A stretch of DNA of 25,267 nt from an uncultured Ellagibacter sp. Its GTDB lineage: Bacteria; Actinomycetota; Coriobacteriia; Coriobacteriales; Eggerthellaceae. Made by a program: the position numbers and the translations under genes. The stretch is taken from NCBI GenBank assembly GCA_934661105.1, contig CAKUIV010000014.1:1-25267 (forward strand). The letters are read 5' to 3'. Below are positions 1-7,939 of this stretch, in pieces (within the stretch, counting starts at the first letter, position 1; each line of letters starts with the position of its first letter). A model generated the notes under the pieces. The model was not told where the DNA came from and searched no databases. It saw nothing but the letters and a program-made list of their open reading frames with translations.

Positions 1-345
1 GCGGTGCTCGTGAACACGTCGCTTGTCGCCGATTCCGATGCGGGCGCTTTCTCAGCGCGTTACAAATCAGTGAAAAGCGCGGCTCTTTCGGCTTCGGGGC
101 CGTCGTCGAGCCTTTTCTCGTCGCTTGTCGACAAAGTCGAGAGTGGAGCTTTGGAAGCTTTATCGGGGAAGGACGGGGTGATCGAAATCGTGGAAATCGA
201 ATTTCCTGTTGGCGGGGTTCGCATTCCTCTTTCGATAACGCTTCCCGATTGCATCGGCAAAGCTTCGGCGGGAGCGATCGAGGAGATAGCAGATGCCGTG
301 CGCTCGGCGGTGTCGAGTGCTACGGGGCTTAAGGAGTGGAGATGA
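1..345 (+). CDS. Hypothetical protein of the Tad pilus cluster, 5' end missing
   Basis: The frame is open from the first base of the window, so this is the C-terminal part of a longer gene; the GTG at 4 need not be a start. The visible 114 residues are rich in Ser, Ala and Val, have no clear membrane segment or Cys, and end with a Lys-Glu-Trp-Arg tail. I do not recognise a domain. The stop TGA at 343-345 overlaps the start of the TadE-like gene, so the two are translationally coupled. The context (TadE-like and single-membrane-segment genes directly downstream) suggests a surface or secreted component of a Flp/Tad pilus assembly locus, but that is inferred from position only. Confidence 0.6.
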   Translation, partial: AVLVNTSLVADSDAGAFSARYKSVKSAALSASGPSSSLFSSLVDKVESGALEALSGKDGVIEIVEIEFPVGGVRIPLSITLPDCIGKASAGAIEEIADAVRSAVSSATGLKEWR

Positions 346-800
346 CGATGGGAAGGATGCGACGCGCGTTTTCGTCTGAAAGCGGTCAGATGATGGTCGA
401 ACTTGCCGTAATGATGCCTGTGCTCATCATTGTTGCCGTGATGGCGGTGAACATCGTCACGTTCTTCTCGGAGTGCGCGGCGTTCGACCGAATCGCATGC
501 AATGCGATTCGCATCCAGGCGGCATCTCCCTCCTATGGGCAGGATGCGGCGAAGAGCGCTTCGCTTGTGGAACAGACGATTGATGACGCGATGCGGCTTT
601 CGGAAAAGGAATACCTTGACCTGGCTGTTTCGGTCTCGGGGCGAGCTGACGGAAAAAACTCCTTTCGGGCGACGCTTCTGTTCGCGCCGACATTGTTCGG
701 CATGGGATTGAAATCGTCGATTTTCGGGGTGCCCCTTCCGAGGATCGAACATGCGACCGAGCTCGTTGTCGAGCCTTATCGCCCGGGGATGGTGCTCTGA
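342..800 (+). CDS. TadE-like pseudopilin / Tad pilus assembly protein
   Basis: A 152-aa protein. The N-terminus carries a short basic stretch, then the TadE-type signature: Ser-Gly-Gln, Val-Glu and one hydrophobic helix of about 25 residues (GQMMVELAVMMPVLIIVAVM, running on to about residue 44). The Glu five residues before the Pro of the helix is the class-III pilin-like position. TadE proteins are minor pseudopilins processed by the prepilin peptidase and needed for Flp pilus assembly at the cytoplasmic membrane. I chose the ATG at 342, not the GTG at 336, because AAGGAG at 331-336 then sits 5 nt upstream and ATGA overlaps the previous stop. The family is clear from the N-terminus; the C-terminal domain is not diagnostic. 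Confidence 0.78.
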   Translation: MTMGRMRRAFSSESGQMMVELAVMMPVLIIVAVMAVNIVTFFSECAAFDRIACNAIRIQAASPSYGQDAAKSASLVEQTIDDAMRLSEKEYLDLAVSVSGRADGKNSFRATLLFAPTLFGMGLKSSIFGVPLPRIEHATELVVEPYRPGMVL

Positions 801-1345
801 TGGTGGGGCAAAGGACGCGTGCGATGCGCGCAACGGCGGGAATCGTCCTTGCGATCTTGGCCATCGCCGTATCGGGAGCGGTATTCGAATGGGCGATAGG
901 CGCGAATACCGCGAGCAAGGCATTATGCCTATCCGATGCGGGGGAAGAATCGAGGTGGTTCGATGCTTTTTCGAGGTCCGACGCGACCGATGCGCAGCTT
1001 GCGGGTGATTCGTCGGGCGTCTCGCTTGCGGGCGAAGCAACCGGTCTCGAGGCGGTGCCGCCGTGGTTTGCGCAAGAGCTTTTCTCCCTTGATGGGATGA
1101 GGGATATCCGAGTGTCTGGCGCAGGGGACGTCATCGGTTTCGTCGCCTCCCTCGACGGGGAAGACCTATTGGCTCGTTTTCGGACGGTGCTTCAGCGAGG
1201 CGGATGGATGGAATCGGGGACGGGAATCGACGGATGCTCTGTTTTTGCGAAAGAGGAAGGGGTATGCCGATGGGCGATGGTTTCGTGCGTTCCAGTGGGA
1301 AGCGCGACGAGCGTGGTGGTCAGATGCGTCGTCGACCGAACGTAA
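800..1345 (+). CDS. Single-pass membrane/exported protein of the Tad cluster
   Basis: A 181-aa protein starting at an ATG that shares one base with the previous stop (TGATG), so it is translationally coupled to the TadE-like gene. Residues about 8-32 form one hydrophobic helix after a basic start (Arg-Thr-Arg-Ala-Met-Arg), which would place the rest outside the cytoplasm. The remainder is acidic and Gly/Ser-rich with a few Cys near the C-terminus. The position immediately after TadE fits a TadF/TadG-like or accessory pilus component, but no domain is recognisable. Its last 22 bases overlap the next gene. Confidence 0.65.
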   Translation: MVGQRTRAMRATAGIVLAILAIAVSGAVFEWAIGANTASKALCLSDAGEESRWFDAFSRSDATDAQLAGDSSGVSLAGEATGLEAVPPWFAQELFSLDGMRDIRVSGAGDVIGFVASLDGEDLLARFRTVLQRGGWMESGTGIDGCSVFAKEEGVCRWAMVSCVPVGSATSVVVRCVVDRT

Positions 1346-1695
1346 TCGGGGGTTCCGGGGTGGCGCAGGCGCGCTTGCGCATTGCTACGAGTTGGATGAA
1401 ACGGATGCGCGGGCTGCTGTTCTCGCCTATGCACTCGGAAGTGCTTTTGCTTGCGCCGTGCAGTGATGTCCATACCGTCGGCATGCGCTACGACCTGGAT
1501 ATCGCGTTTGTCGATGCTGACGGTACGGTCGTCGAGGTCTATCGCGACGTTGGCCCTATGAAGAGGATTCGATGTCGAGACGCTGTTGCGACGATTGAGC
1601 GTTTTTCCGAACAGGGACCGTGGTTCGGCCGTGGGGACAGGATTGGGATCGGCGTTATGCCGGAGAGACGGAACTTTGGAGGAAGGAAGGCTTAG
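1324..1695 (+). CDS. DUF192 family protein
   Basis: A 123-aa protein that matches the DUF192 pattern along most of its length: an Arg-rich start, a Met-Arg-Gly-Leu-Leu-Phe motif (usual GLMGR region), an aromatic/Met segment ending in Asp-Ile-Ala-Phe-Val-Asp-Ala-Asp-Gly, and a C-terminal Arg-Gly-Asp-Arg-Ile-Gly strand. DUF192 folds as a small beta-barrel; its function is unknown, and it is often found beside Tad pilus genes. The start is uncertain. ATG 1324 gives a family-sized protein and a 22-nt overlap with the upstream gene but has a poor ribosome site; ATG 1264 has a better site (GGAAGGGG at about 1256-1262) but overlaps by 82 nt. Confidence 0.75.
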   Translation: MRRRPNVIGGSGVAQARLRIATSWMKRMRGLLFSPMHSEVLLLAPCSDVHTVGMRYDLDIAFVDADGTVVEVYRDVGPMKRIRCRDAVATIERFSEQGPWFGRGDRIGIGVMPERRNFGGRKA

Positions 1696-1697
1696 CG

Positions 1698-2078
1698 ATG
1701 AAAACGTGTCCGATATGCAATGCGAAGACGTTTGATGACATGGATGTCTGTTACGGATGCCTTTACCGATTCGGCGAAAAACGGCCCTCGTCGAATCCTG
1801 ACGGTGTAGGGTCGGCTCCGGGTGGTGATGTCGAAGCGAGATCGAAACGCGCTTCAGCTATGGAACGGGAGAACGATTGCCTCGTTCAAGAGGCGAAAGG
1901 GGCGAAATGCGAAGTGCAGAATAAGGAACGTGCGGAAACGGACTTTAACGATGAGAGGGTTTTCGTCATCAATGTGCCGCTTCCCCAGGAGGTGAAGGGC
2001 GTGAGAGTCGCCGTTGATTTCGATATCTTACGCGACTCCCACGTGCGAATCGACAAAGGGGAGGGTTTAGCCGATTAG
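1698..2078 (+). CDS. Zinc-ribbon protein
   Basis: A 126-aa protein. The first 20 residues hold two Cys-x2-Cys knuckles (CPIC and CYGC) spaced as in small zinc ribbons. A low-complexity charged middle follows, then a C-terminal strand-rich part (VFVINVPLP...VAVDFDILRDSHVRID). The chosen ATG lies 2 nt after the DUF192 stop, with GGAAGGAAGG at 1681-1690 as ribosome site. This is probably the last gene of the pilus-associated operon. It converges on the minus-strand HTH gene, and their last 12 bases overlap. The exact role is unknown; the ribbon suggests protein or nucleic-acid contact. Confidence 0.7.
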   Translation: MKTCPICNAKTFDDMDVCYGCLYRFGEKRPSSNPDGVGSAPGGDVEARSKRASAMERENDCLVQEAKGAKCEVQNKERAETDFNDERVFVINVPLPQEVKGVRVAVDFDILRDSHVRIDKGEGLAD

Positions 2079-2411
2079 ACGCTTGTATTCCTCTTCGGCA
2101 GCAGCTTGAACGCGGTTGGCGATTTCCAGATACGAGTCGAGAAGGACGTCGCCCTCTTCGGTGAGGCTGCTGCCGTGGGCTCCGTCTCGGTTGAGCAGTT
2201 GGATGCCGAGAGCCGATTCCGTTTCCTTGATGATGCGCCATGCTTTGCTGTATGCCATGCCGATGCTCTTAGCGGCGGCATTCAGCGAACCCTTTTCGCG
2301 CACGCCAAGGCACAGGTCGGCAATGCCCCGGCCGAAGAGAGAGCCGCTTTCAGAGTCGGGGTTCTTGATGGAAAGCCTGATGGTTGGTGTGAGCTTGGTC
2401 AATTGACTCAT
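2067..2411 (-). CDS. ModE-type LysR-like winged helix-turn-helix regulator
   Basis: A 114-aa protein made almost entirely of the N-terminal DNA-binding domain of ModE/LysR type: Lys-Gly-Ser-Leu-Asn-Ala-Ala-Ala-Lys-Ser-Ile-Gly-Met-Ala-Tyr-Ser-Lys-Ala-Trp, then Ile-Lys-Glu-Thr-Glu and a wing around GAHGSSLTEEG. This is the usual 'molybdenum-dependent transcriptional regulator' N-domain. The C-terminal molybdate-binding (TOBE/Mop) domains of full ModE are absent, so effector sensing, if any, is different. It starts at ATG 2411 with AAAGGGGAAACA upstream. It lies 42 nt downstream of thrC on the same strand and may be co-transcribed with it. Its targets cannot be read from the sequence. Confidence 0.8.
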   Translation of the reverse strand: MSQLTKLTPTIRLSIKNPDSESGSLFGRGIADLCLGVREKGSLNAAAKSIGMAYSKAWRIIKETESALGIQLLNRDGAHGSSLTEEGDVLLDSYLEIANRVQAAAEEEYKRLIG

Positions 2412-2453
2412 TGTTTCCCCTTTGCTGTCTTGCTGCGCATCATTGTCTCACGT

Positions 2454-4037
2454 TTATCGATCGGTTTTGCTGAGAAAGATTTCGGCAGCTTCTTCGATGT
2501 CGGCGGTTCGGTTGTCGATAACGCCTTCAAAGCGCACGGTTGCGTCGTCGAGCACGGCGAGGTTGCGGGGGACGTTGTGTTTGCCCGTTTCGCTTGCCAC
2601 GAGCTCGTTGAGCTCGCATCCTGAAAGCGCGGCGACGTCGGTGGGGAGCGCTTCTTTCGAAGTCATGCCGTGAAGCGCGCGGTACACATTGTTGCCGAAT
2701 TTCGCCCAATGGGCGGTGCTTGCGATAAGAACGGGGTTCTCGCCGCGAAGGTTCTCGGCGACTTTGTATGCGACAGCGGTATGCGGGTCGATGAGGTAGT
2801 CGTGTTTATCGAGCACCTCTTTAATGGTGCGCAGACAGGTTTCGTTATCGACCGAGTCGGCAGAGAACTCGGCGCGCACCGCCGCGAACGTCTCGGCATC
2901 GACCTTGAAGGCCTTTTTGCTGCGCAGGTCGTCCATCCATGTGCGGATGGACTGCGCATTGCGCCCGGAAAGCTCGAAGAGCAAGCGCTCGAGATTCGAC
3001 GAAACGAGGATGTCCATGGAGGGCGAAGGCGTGAGCTTGAACGCGCGATCGGCGATGTCGTACGTGCCGGTGTTGATGAAATCGGTGAGGACGCGGTTCT
3101 CGTTGCTCGCGCAGAAGAGCATGTCGATTGGGCATCCCATGCGTTTAGCGTACCAAGCTGCGAGGATGTTGCCGAAGTTGCCCGTGGGAACGCATACGTC
3201 GATCGGGTCGCCCGCCTTCACCTTACCGGCTTCGACGAGCTTTGCGTAGCTGGAAAGGTAGTACACGATCTGGGGCATGAGGCGCCCCCAGTTGATGGAA
3301 TTCGCGCTCGAAAGCGTGACGTTGTGCTCGGCAAGCAGTTTCGCGGCGAACGTCTCGTCGGAGAAGGCGTTCTTCACGCCCGTTTGGCAGTCGTCGAAGT
3401 TGCCGCGAACGCCCCAGACCTGCACGTTTTCGCCTTCTTGGGTGATCATCTGCTTGCGCTGGATGTCGCTTGTGCCGCCGTCAGGGTACAGCACGCCGAT
3501 TCGAACGTGATCGGCGTCTTTGAACCCTTCGAGCGCCGCTTTGCCGGTGTCGCCCGAAGTGGCGACGAGGATAAGGAAATCGTGGTCGAGCTTTCCTTCC
3601 GCAGCGAGTTTTTCGGCGCTTGCGGAGAAGAAGCGCGGTAGGCATTGGAGCGCCATGTCCTTGAACGCGCTTGTGGGTCCGTGCCATAGCTCGAGCACGT
3701 GGGTTTTGTCGTCGAGCGAGGTGATGGGGCAGATATCGTCGTCGTCGAATTGCTTCCCGTAGGCGCTTTCCATCAGGCTCTCGATGCGCTCGCTCGGCAA
3801 ATCGACGCCGAATGCGCGATACACGAAAGCGGCGCGTTTCGCGTACGGAAGCTTGGCGAGGCCGCAGATGTCGTCGAGCGAAAGGGTGGGCAACTTGACC
3901 GGGACGTAGAGTCCTCCGCCATGCGCGAGGCCGTTGATGACCGCCTGAGTGAAAGGCACGGGATCGCCGCAGAGTCCTCGCGTGTCGGAGTATTCGTTGC
4001 TCGTGAGGACCGTTGTGGCCCCAATGTTGTCAGCCAT
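2454..4037 (-). CDS. thrC: Threonine synthase
   Basis: A 527-aa PLP enzyme that converts O-phosphohomoserine to threonine, the last step of threonine synthesis in the cytosol. The N-terminal Ser/Thr-rich motif ending in Asp-Thr-Arg-Gly (about residues 17-21), the GGLYVP segment (about 41-46), and the PLP-lysine motif PTSAFKD with Lys126 are all present, followed by the ATSGDTGKAALEGF phosphate-binding loop. The length is slightly above the usual 430-500. A promoter is visible upstream, and AGAAGGG precedes the ATG. The gene stands alone, without hom or thrB, apart from the small HTH gene behind it. Confidence 0.95.
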   Translation of the reverse strand: MADNIGATTVLTSNEYSDTRGLCGDPVPFTQAVINGLAHGGGLYVPVKLPTLSLDDICGLAKLPYAKRAAFVYRAFGVDLPSERIESLMESAYGKQFDDDDICPITSLDDKTHVLELWHGPTSAFKDMALQCLPRFFSASAEKLAAEGKLDHDFLILVATSGDTGKAALEGFKDADHVRIGVLYPDGGTSDIQRKQMITQEGENVQVWGVRGNFDDCQTGVKNAFSDETFAAKLLAEHNVTLSSANSINWGRLMPQIVYYLSSYAKLVEAGKVKAGDPIDVCVPTGNFGNILAAWYAKRMGCPIDMLFCASNENRVLTDFINTGTYDIADRAFKLTPSPSMDILVSSNLERLLFELSGRNAQSIRTWMDDLRSKKAFKVDAETFAAVRAEFSADSVDNETCLRTIKEVLDKHDYLIDPHTAVAYKVAENLRGENPVLIASTAHWAKFGNNVYRALHGMTSKEALPTDVAALSGCELNELVASETGKHNVPRNLAVLDDATVRFEGVIDNRTADIEEAAEIFLSKTDR

Positions 4038-4073
4038 GTTGCAACCCTTCTTTCCGGATATTTCGCAATCACT

Positions 4074-4103
4074 ATACTACCTGCGAAAATGATGCGCGGA
4101 CAA
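4074..4103 (-). promoter_or_regulatory. Predicted thrC promoter
   Basis: On the minus strand, TTGTCC (plus-strand 4098-4103) and TAGTAT (plus-strand 4074-4079) are separated by 18 nt, giving a sigma-70-like promoter whose transcript would begin about 30 nt before the thrC ATG. No attenuator or riboswitch is seen in the short leader. Confidence 0.5.
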
Positions 4104-4260
4104 TTATCTTCTATTCCATGCAATGCGCAGTGGAGCGGTAAGCTTCGATGTGAATAAGGCGTGAACGGCGATGTTCTTTACTGGTTCTGCCGGTGCGATC
4201 GGGGCCAAGGCGGCGGGTCCGTTTCGCATCGTTGGCGCGATTTCGATCTACGATCAAGAA

Positions 4261-4370
4261 TTAACCGTGGTGAATTTGTGAAAAATTAGCTTAAGGGAAC
4301 AAAAAAGTTTGCAACGGCTTTCATCTGAACGGCTTTTCCCGTAAGATGAAATGTTGTTAACCACGGTTAT
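4261..4370 (+). promoter_or_regulatory. feo operon regulatory region with two operator-like palindromes
   Basis: Two 14-bp elements lie 96 bp apart (centre to centre) before feoA: TTAACCGTGGTGAA at 4261-4274 and TTAACCACGGTTAT at 4357-4370. Each is a TAACC-N2-GGTTA palindrome (the first with one mismatch), and each matches the reverse complement of the other at 12 of 14 positions. Between them lies an A/T-rich stretch with a possible -10 (TAAGAT, 4342-4347) and only a weak -35 (TTTCAT, 4319-4324). A metal-dependent DtxR-family regulator is encoded in the next operon, so iron control is the natural inference. The remaining 4104-4260 holds nothing I can name. Confidence 0.5.
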
Positions 4371-4388
4371 CAAAAGATGAGGTGGAAA

Positions 4389-4673
4389 ATGCAAGACGCA
4401 ATGGCAGTCGATGCGGGAACGGCTTCCCGAACGACGGGCGCGGCTCCCCGAATGAGCCAGATGCCGCTTTCCTTCCTGAAAACGGGCGAAGTGGCCACGG
4501 TCGCGAAAATTCGCGAGAAGGGCGATGTGCTTCACCATCTGGAAAACCTCGGTTTCGTTGACGGCGCTCAGGTGAAGGTGGTCTCCGAGCAAGGTGGGAA
4601 CTTCATCGTCGAGATCAAGGGCGCGCAGGTTGCCCTGAACAAGCAGGTTGCTTCCCGAATCGTTACCCGATAA
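4389..4673 (+). CDS. feoA: FeoA family protein (first copy)
   Basis: A 94-aa protein with an SH3-like FeoA domain from about residue 27: GEVATVAKI, then LENLGFVDGAQVKVVSEQGGNFIVEIKGAQVALNKQVASRI, the usual pattern of a hydrophobic strand, LxxLGF, and a terminal 'ala/ser-x-x-ile' strand. FeoA is a small cytosolic partner of the ferrous iron transporter FeoB. The N-terminal extension of about 25 residues is unlike the second copy. I chose ATG 4389 over ATG 4377 because GAGGTGG (4379-4385) then becomes the ribosome site. It opens the feo operon. Confidence 0.88.
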   Translation: MQDAMAVDAGTASRTTGAAPRMSQMPLSFLKTGEVATVAKIREKGDVLHHLENLGFVDGAQVKVVSEQGGNFIVEIKGAQVALNKQVASRIVTR

Positions 4674-4691
4674 GCTGAAAACATATTTGAC

Positions 4692-4773
4692 CTGCCAAAA
4701 CGGCAGCTTTAACAAAAGGAATCACTCCCTTTTACGGGTGGTTTGCGCTCAAATCGACATAAGACTTGAGCGC
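4692..4773 (+). other. Two hairpins between the feoA genes
   Basis: The 143-nt gap holds CTGCC/GGCAG (4692-4696/4702-4706, 5-nt loop) and GCGCTCAA/TTGAGCGC (4745-4752/4766-4773, 13-nt loop). Neither has a proper T-run, so they look like processing or mRNA-stabilising hairpins rather than terminators. Confidence 0.4.
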
Positions 4774-4816
4774 GTGATAGGACGAAAACGGACAAATTAG
4801 GAGAAAGGAAGGGAAC

Positions 4817-5056
4817 ATGGCTGAAGCAGGCGCGAACAAGACGCTGCGCGATGTTGCCGTGGGCGAGACGGCCACGGTGCGCCGCCTTACCGGCGAAGGC
4901 GCTCTTAAACGCCACATCATGGACATGGGCATCACGAAGGGCGTGGAAGTTTACGTTCGCAAGGTAGCCCCCCTCGGCGACCCCATCGAGGTTACCGTGC
5001 GCGGCTACGAGCTTTCGCTGCGCAAGAGCGAAGCGGAAAGCGTGCTCGTTCTCTAG
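4817..5056 (+). CDS. feoA: FeoA family protein (second copy)
   Basis: A 79-aa protein, normal size for a stand-alone FeoA. It has the core pattern: VGETATVRRLTGEGALKRHIMDMGITKGVEVYVRKVAPLGDPIEVTVRGYELSLRKSEAESVLV. This is the classic SH3-like domain with MDMGI and the PLGDPIEV/RGYELSLR strands typical of FeoA. It acts with FeoB in ferrous iron uptake, probably by contacting its cytosolic G domain. AGGAGAAAGGAAGGG precedes the ATG. Tandem FeoA copies of different type before feoB are common in anaerobes. Confidence 0.93.
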   Translation: MAEAGANKTLRDVAVGETATVRRLTGEGALKRHIMDMGITKGVEVYVRKVAPLGDPIEVTVRGYELSLRKSEAESVLVL

Positions 5057-5197
5057 CGCGGAACTGGGCTGATGGCCCTTTTTCTTTGCGTAGCGGTTAG
5101 CAATCGCTAACTTATCGAAGCGACCGCACCGCCCTCGTGGCGCCGTCGTTTCGGCGAAGCAGCAAAGTGAATGGTTAAGGATTTGGAAAGGCAGATC

Positions 5198-7825
5198 ATG
5201 GGAATTCGCATTGCTCTTGCCGGCAACCCGAACTGCGGCAAGACAACCATGTTCAACGACCTCACCGGCGCCAACCAATACGTTGGCAACTGGCCCGGCG
5301 TGACCGTTGAAAAGAAGGAAGGCAAGTACACCAAGGACAAGGACATCACCGTTACCGACCTCCCTGGCATCTACTCGCTTTCCCCTTATTCACCCGAAGA
5401 AATCGTCGCGCGCGACTACCTGCTCGACGGCGACCCGGACGTCGTCGTCAACCTGATCGACGCGACGAACCTGGAGCGCAACCTCTATCTCACCACGCAG
5501 ATCATCGATACCGGCATTCCGGTCGTCATTGCGCTCAACATGATGGACCTCGTCGAGAAGAACGGCGACAAGATCGACGTCGACAAGCTCTCCAAGGAGC
5601 TCGGCTGCCCGATCGTTCCCACCTCGGCGCTCAAGGGTCGCGGCATGGACGAGCTCATGAAGACCGCGATCGACCTTGCGAAGAAGGGCGTGCCCGCCGC
5701 TCCGACGGCGCGCTTCGCCGACGAGATCGAAACCGCGCTTGCCAAGGTCATCGACGTGCTCGGCTCCCGCGTGACGCCCGAAACGGCGCGTTGGTACGCG
5801 ATCAAGGTGTTCGAGAACGAGGATCGCACGATCGAGCAGCTGAAGCTTTCGGCTGCCGACCTCAAATCCGTTGAGGCGATTCGTACCGCCGTCGAGGATT
5901 CGCTCGATGACGACGCCGAGTCCATCATCACGTCTGCCCGCTACGACGAGATCTCCGACATCGTCGACGGCACGGTGAAGAAGTCGACCAAGGGCATGAC
6001 CACCACGCAGAAGATCGACCGCGTGGTCACCAACCGCATCCTCGGCCTGCCGATCTTCATCGTCATCATGTTCTTCGTGTACTGGCTCGCTGTCTCCGTC
6101 GGCGGCGGCGTCGTGACCGACTGGGCCAACGACGGCATCTCCGGCGATGGTTGGCTCTATACCGGCACCGAAGCCTTCGATGAGGCGACTGCCGAATACG
6201 AAGACGCTCAATCCCAGATCACGGCCTATGTCGAGAACATTCTCGGCGAAGACGAAACGTCGGGCCTTCCCTCCGACGAGTCCCAAGAAGTGCTTGATGC
6301 CCTGGCCGTCGCGGAGCCCGAAGAGCCCGAAGACGCCTCCGACGCTGACGCGATGGCGGAATACAAAGACGCCGTTGCCGAGTACGAGGATGCTCAGGCC
6401 ACGGTAGCCGCGTTCGACGAAGAGGCCCAGGCCAAGCACGCTGTCGCCACGATGGAAGTCGAAGGCGACGACGGAGCGGTCGAGGAGCAGGAAATCACCT
6501 TCGCCGACTACCAGGCAGCGCTTGAGGTCGAAGAGCCTGATGCGTCCGACGGCACGTGGGGTCTTTGGATCCCGGGTCTCGGCGCAATCATCGGCGATGC
6601 TCTCGAAGCCGCCGACGTCGCCCCGTGGCTGCAGTCCCTCGTCAACGACGGTATCGTCGCCGGCGTCGGCGCGGTCATCGGCTTCATCCCGCAGATGATC
6701 ATCCTCTTCCTGCTGCTCGGCTTCCTGGAGCTGTGCGGCTACATGTCGCGCGTTGCGTTCATCATGGACCGCATCTTCCGCAAGTTCGGCCTGTCCGGTA
6801 AGTCCTTCATCCCGATGCTCATCGCTTCCGGTTGCGGCGTGCCCGCCGTCATGGCGACGAAGACCATCGAGAACGAGAAGGATCGCCGCATGACGATCAT
6901 GACCACCACCATGATCCCCTGCGGTGCGAAGATGCCGATCATCGCACTCGTGTTCGGTGCCATTGCCTCGGGCAACTCCGACGCGACCTGGTACGTCGCC
7001 CCGATGTTCTACTTCATGGGCGTCATCGCCATCATCATCTCCGGAATCATGCTGAAGAAGACCAAGCTCTTCGCCGGCGAGACTACGCCGTTCATCATGG
7101 AACTTCCGCAGTACCATATGCCGGGCGTGAAGAACATCCTGCTTTCGATGTGGGAGCGTGTTAAGGGCTACATCATCAAAGCCGGTACCATCATCTTCCT
7201 GTCCACGATCGTCATTTGGTTCCTCATGAACTTCGGCGATGCGGGCTCTGGCTTCGGTCTGCTCGATTCCGAGGATCCCGATTACATGGAGTACAGCCTC
7301 ATGGCTGGTCTTGGCAACCTGCTTGCCTGGATCTTCGCTCCGCTCGGCTTCGCCAACTGGCAGGCCACCGCGACCGCCGTCACCGGCCTCGTCGCGAAGG
7401 AGAACGTCGTCGCTACCGTGGGCATCATCACCCAGCTCGCCGACTTCGGCGAGGCCGACCCGCAGCTGTGGTACGGCTTCGCTCAGATGCTCGGCGGGTC
7501 GACCGCTGCGATCGTCGCCTTCTGTGCGTTCAACTTGCTGTGCGCCCCGTGCTTTGCGGCTATCGGCACCATTCGCCAGCAGCAGCGCTCCGCTAAGTGG
7601 TTCTGGCTCACCATCGGCTATATGTGCGGCTTCGCCTGGTGCGTCGGCTGCATGCTCTACCAGTTCGTGGGCCTTGCCCTGGGCGAGGTGAGCTTCGGCA
7701 TCTGGACCGTGGTCGCCATCGTGATCGCTGTCCTCATGCTGTTCCAGATCTTCCGTCCTATGCCGAAGTACGACGAGGAAAAGAAGTCTGCCGGCAAGCT
7801 TGAGGCCGAAGGCGAAGCGGCGTAA
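5198..7825 (+). CDS. feoB: Ferrous iron transport protein B
   Basis: An 875-aa GTP-gated Fe(II) transporter of the cytoplasmic membrane. The N-terminal G domain shows G1 GNPNCGKT (9-16), the switch Thr in PGVTVE (about 33-38), G3 DLPG (54-57), G4 NMMD (114-117) and G5 SALKG (143-147). A helical spacer follows, then about eight membrane helices with the two Gate motifs, GCGVPAVMAT and PCGAKMPI. I chose ATG 5198 over ATG 5171 because GGAAAGG lies 7 nt upstream and the protein then starts directly with the G1 strand. Odd feature: a very acidic insertion of roughly 125 residues (about 322-450) between the first membrane helix and the next conserved segment, which makes the protein longer than most FeoB. 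Confidence 0.97.
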   Translation: MGIRIALAGNPNCGKTTMFNDLTGANQYVGNWPGVTVEKKEGKYTKDKDITVTDLPGIYSLSPYSPEEIVARDYLLDGDPDVVVNLIDATNLERNLYLTTQIIDTGIPVVIALNMMDLVEKNGDKIDVDKLSKELGCPIVPTSALKGRGMDELMKTAIDLAKKGVPAAPTARFADEIETALAKVIDVLGSRVTPETARWYAIKVFENEDRTIEQLKLSAADLKSVEAIRTAVEDSLDDDAESIITSARYDEISDIVDGTVKKSTKGMTTTQKIDRVVTNRILGLPIFIVIMFFVYWLAVSVGGGVVTDWANDGISGDGWLYTGTEAFDEATAEYEDAQSQITAYVENILGEDETSGLPSDESQEVLDALAVAEPEEPEDASDADAMAEYKDAVAEYEDAQATVAAFDEEAQAKHAVATMEVEGDDGAVEEQEITFADYQAALEVEEPDASDGTWGLWIPGLGAIIGDALEAADVAPWLQSLVNDGIVAGVGAVIGFIPQMIILFLLLGFLELCGYMSRVAFIMDRIFRKFGLSGKSFIPMLIASGCGVPAVMATKTIENEKDRRMTIMTTTMIPCGAKMPIIALVFGAIASGNSDATWYVAPMFYFMGVIAIIISGIMLKKTKLFAGETTPFIMELPQYHMPGVKNILLSMWERVKGYIIKAGTIIFLSTIVIWFLMNFGDAGSGFGLLDSEDPDYMEYSLMAGLGNLLAWIFAPLGFANWQATATAVTGLVAKENVVATVGIITQLADFGEADPQLWYGFAQMLGGSTAAIVAFCAFNLLCAPCFAAIGTIRQQQRSAKWFWLTIGYMCGFAWCVGCMLYQFVGLALGEVSFGIWTVVAIVIAVLMLFQIFRPMPKYDEEKKSAGKLEAEGEAA

Positions 7826-7839
7826 AGTAAAGGAAAGGC

Positions 7840-7885
7840 AACCCGGGGACCGCGTTCGTTGCGCGGTCCCGGTTGGCGCCGGGTT
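7840..7885 (+). other. Intercistronic hairpin after feoB
   Basis: A 9-bp perfect stem GGGACCGCG/CGCGGTCCC (7846-7854/7862-7870) is nested in a competing AACCCGG/CCGGGTT pairing (7840-7846/7879-7885). There is no T-run, so it more likely protects or processes the feoB mRNA, or partly uncouples the downstream small gene, than terminates. Confidence 0.5.
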
Positions 7886-7939
7886 CGAGTGGCTTTCAGA
7901 TCCGGCGTCTGCAAGGCGAAATGAAAGGAGGCGGGTTCG

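Noticed and set aside
5390..7117. 575-residue minus-strand frame opposite feoB
   Set aside because: It is a shadow of feoB codon use; the translation is dominated by Asp/Val/Gly/Arg with no motif.
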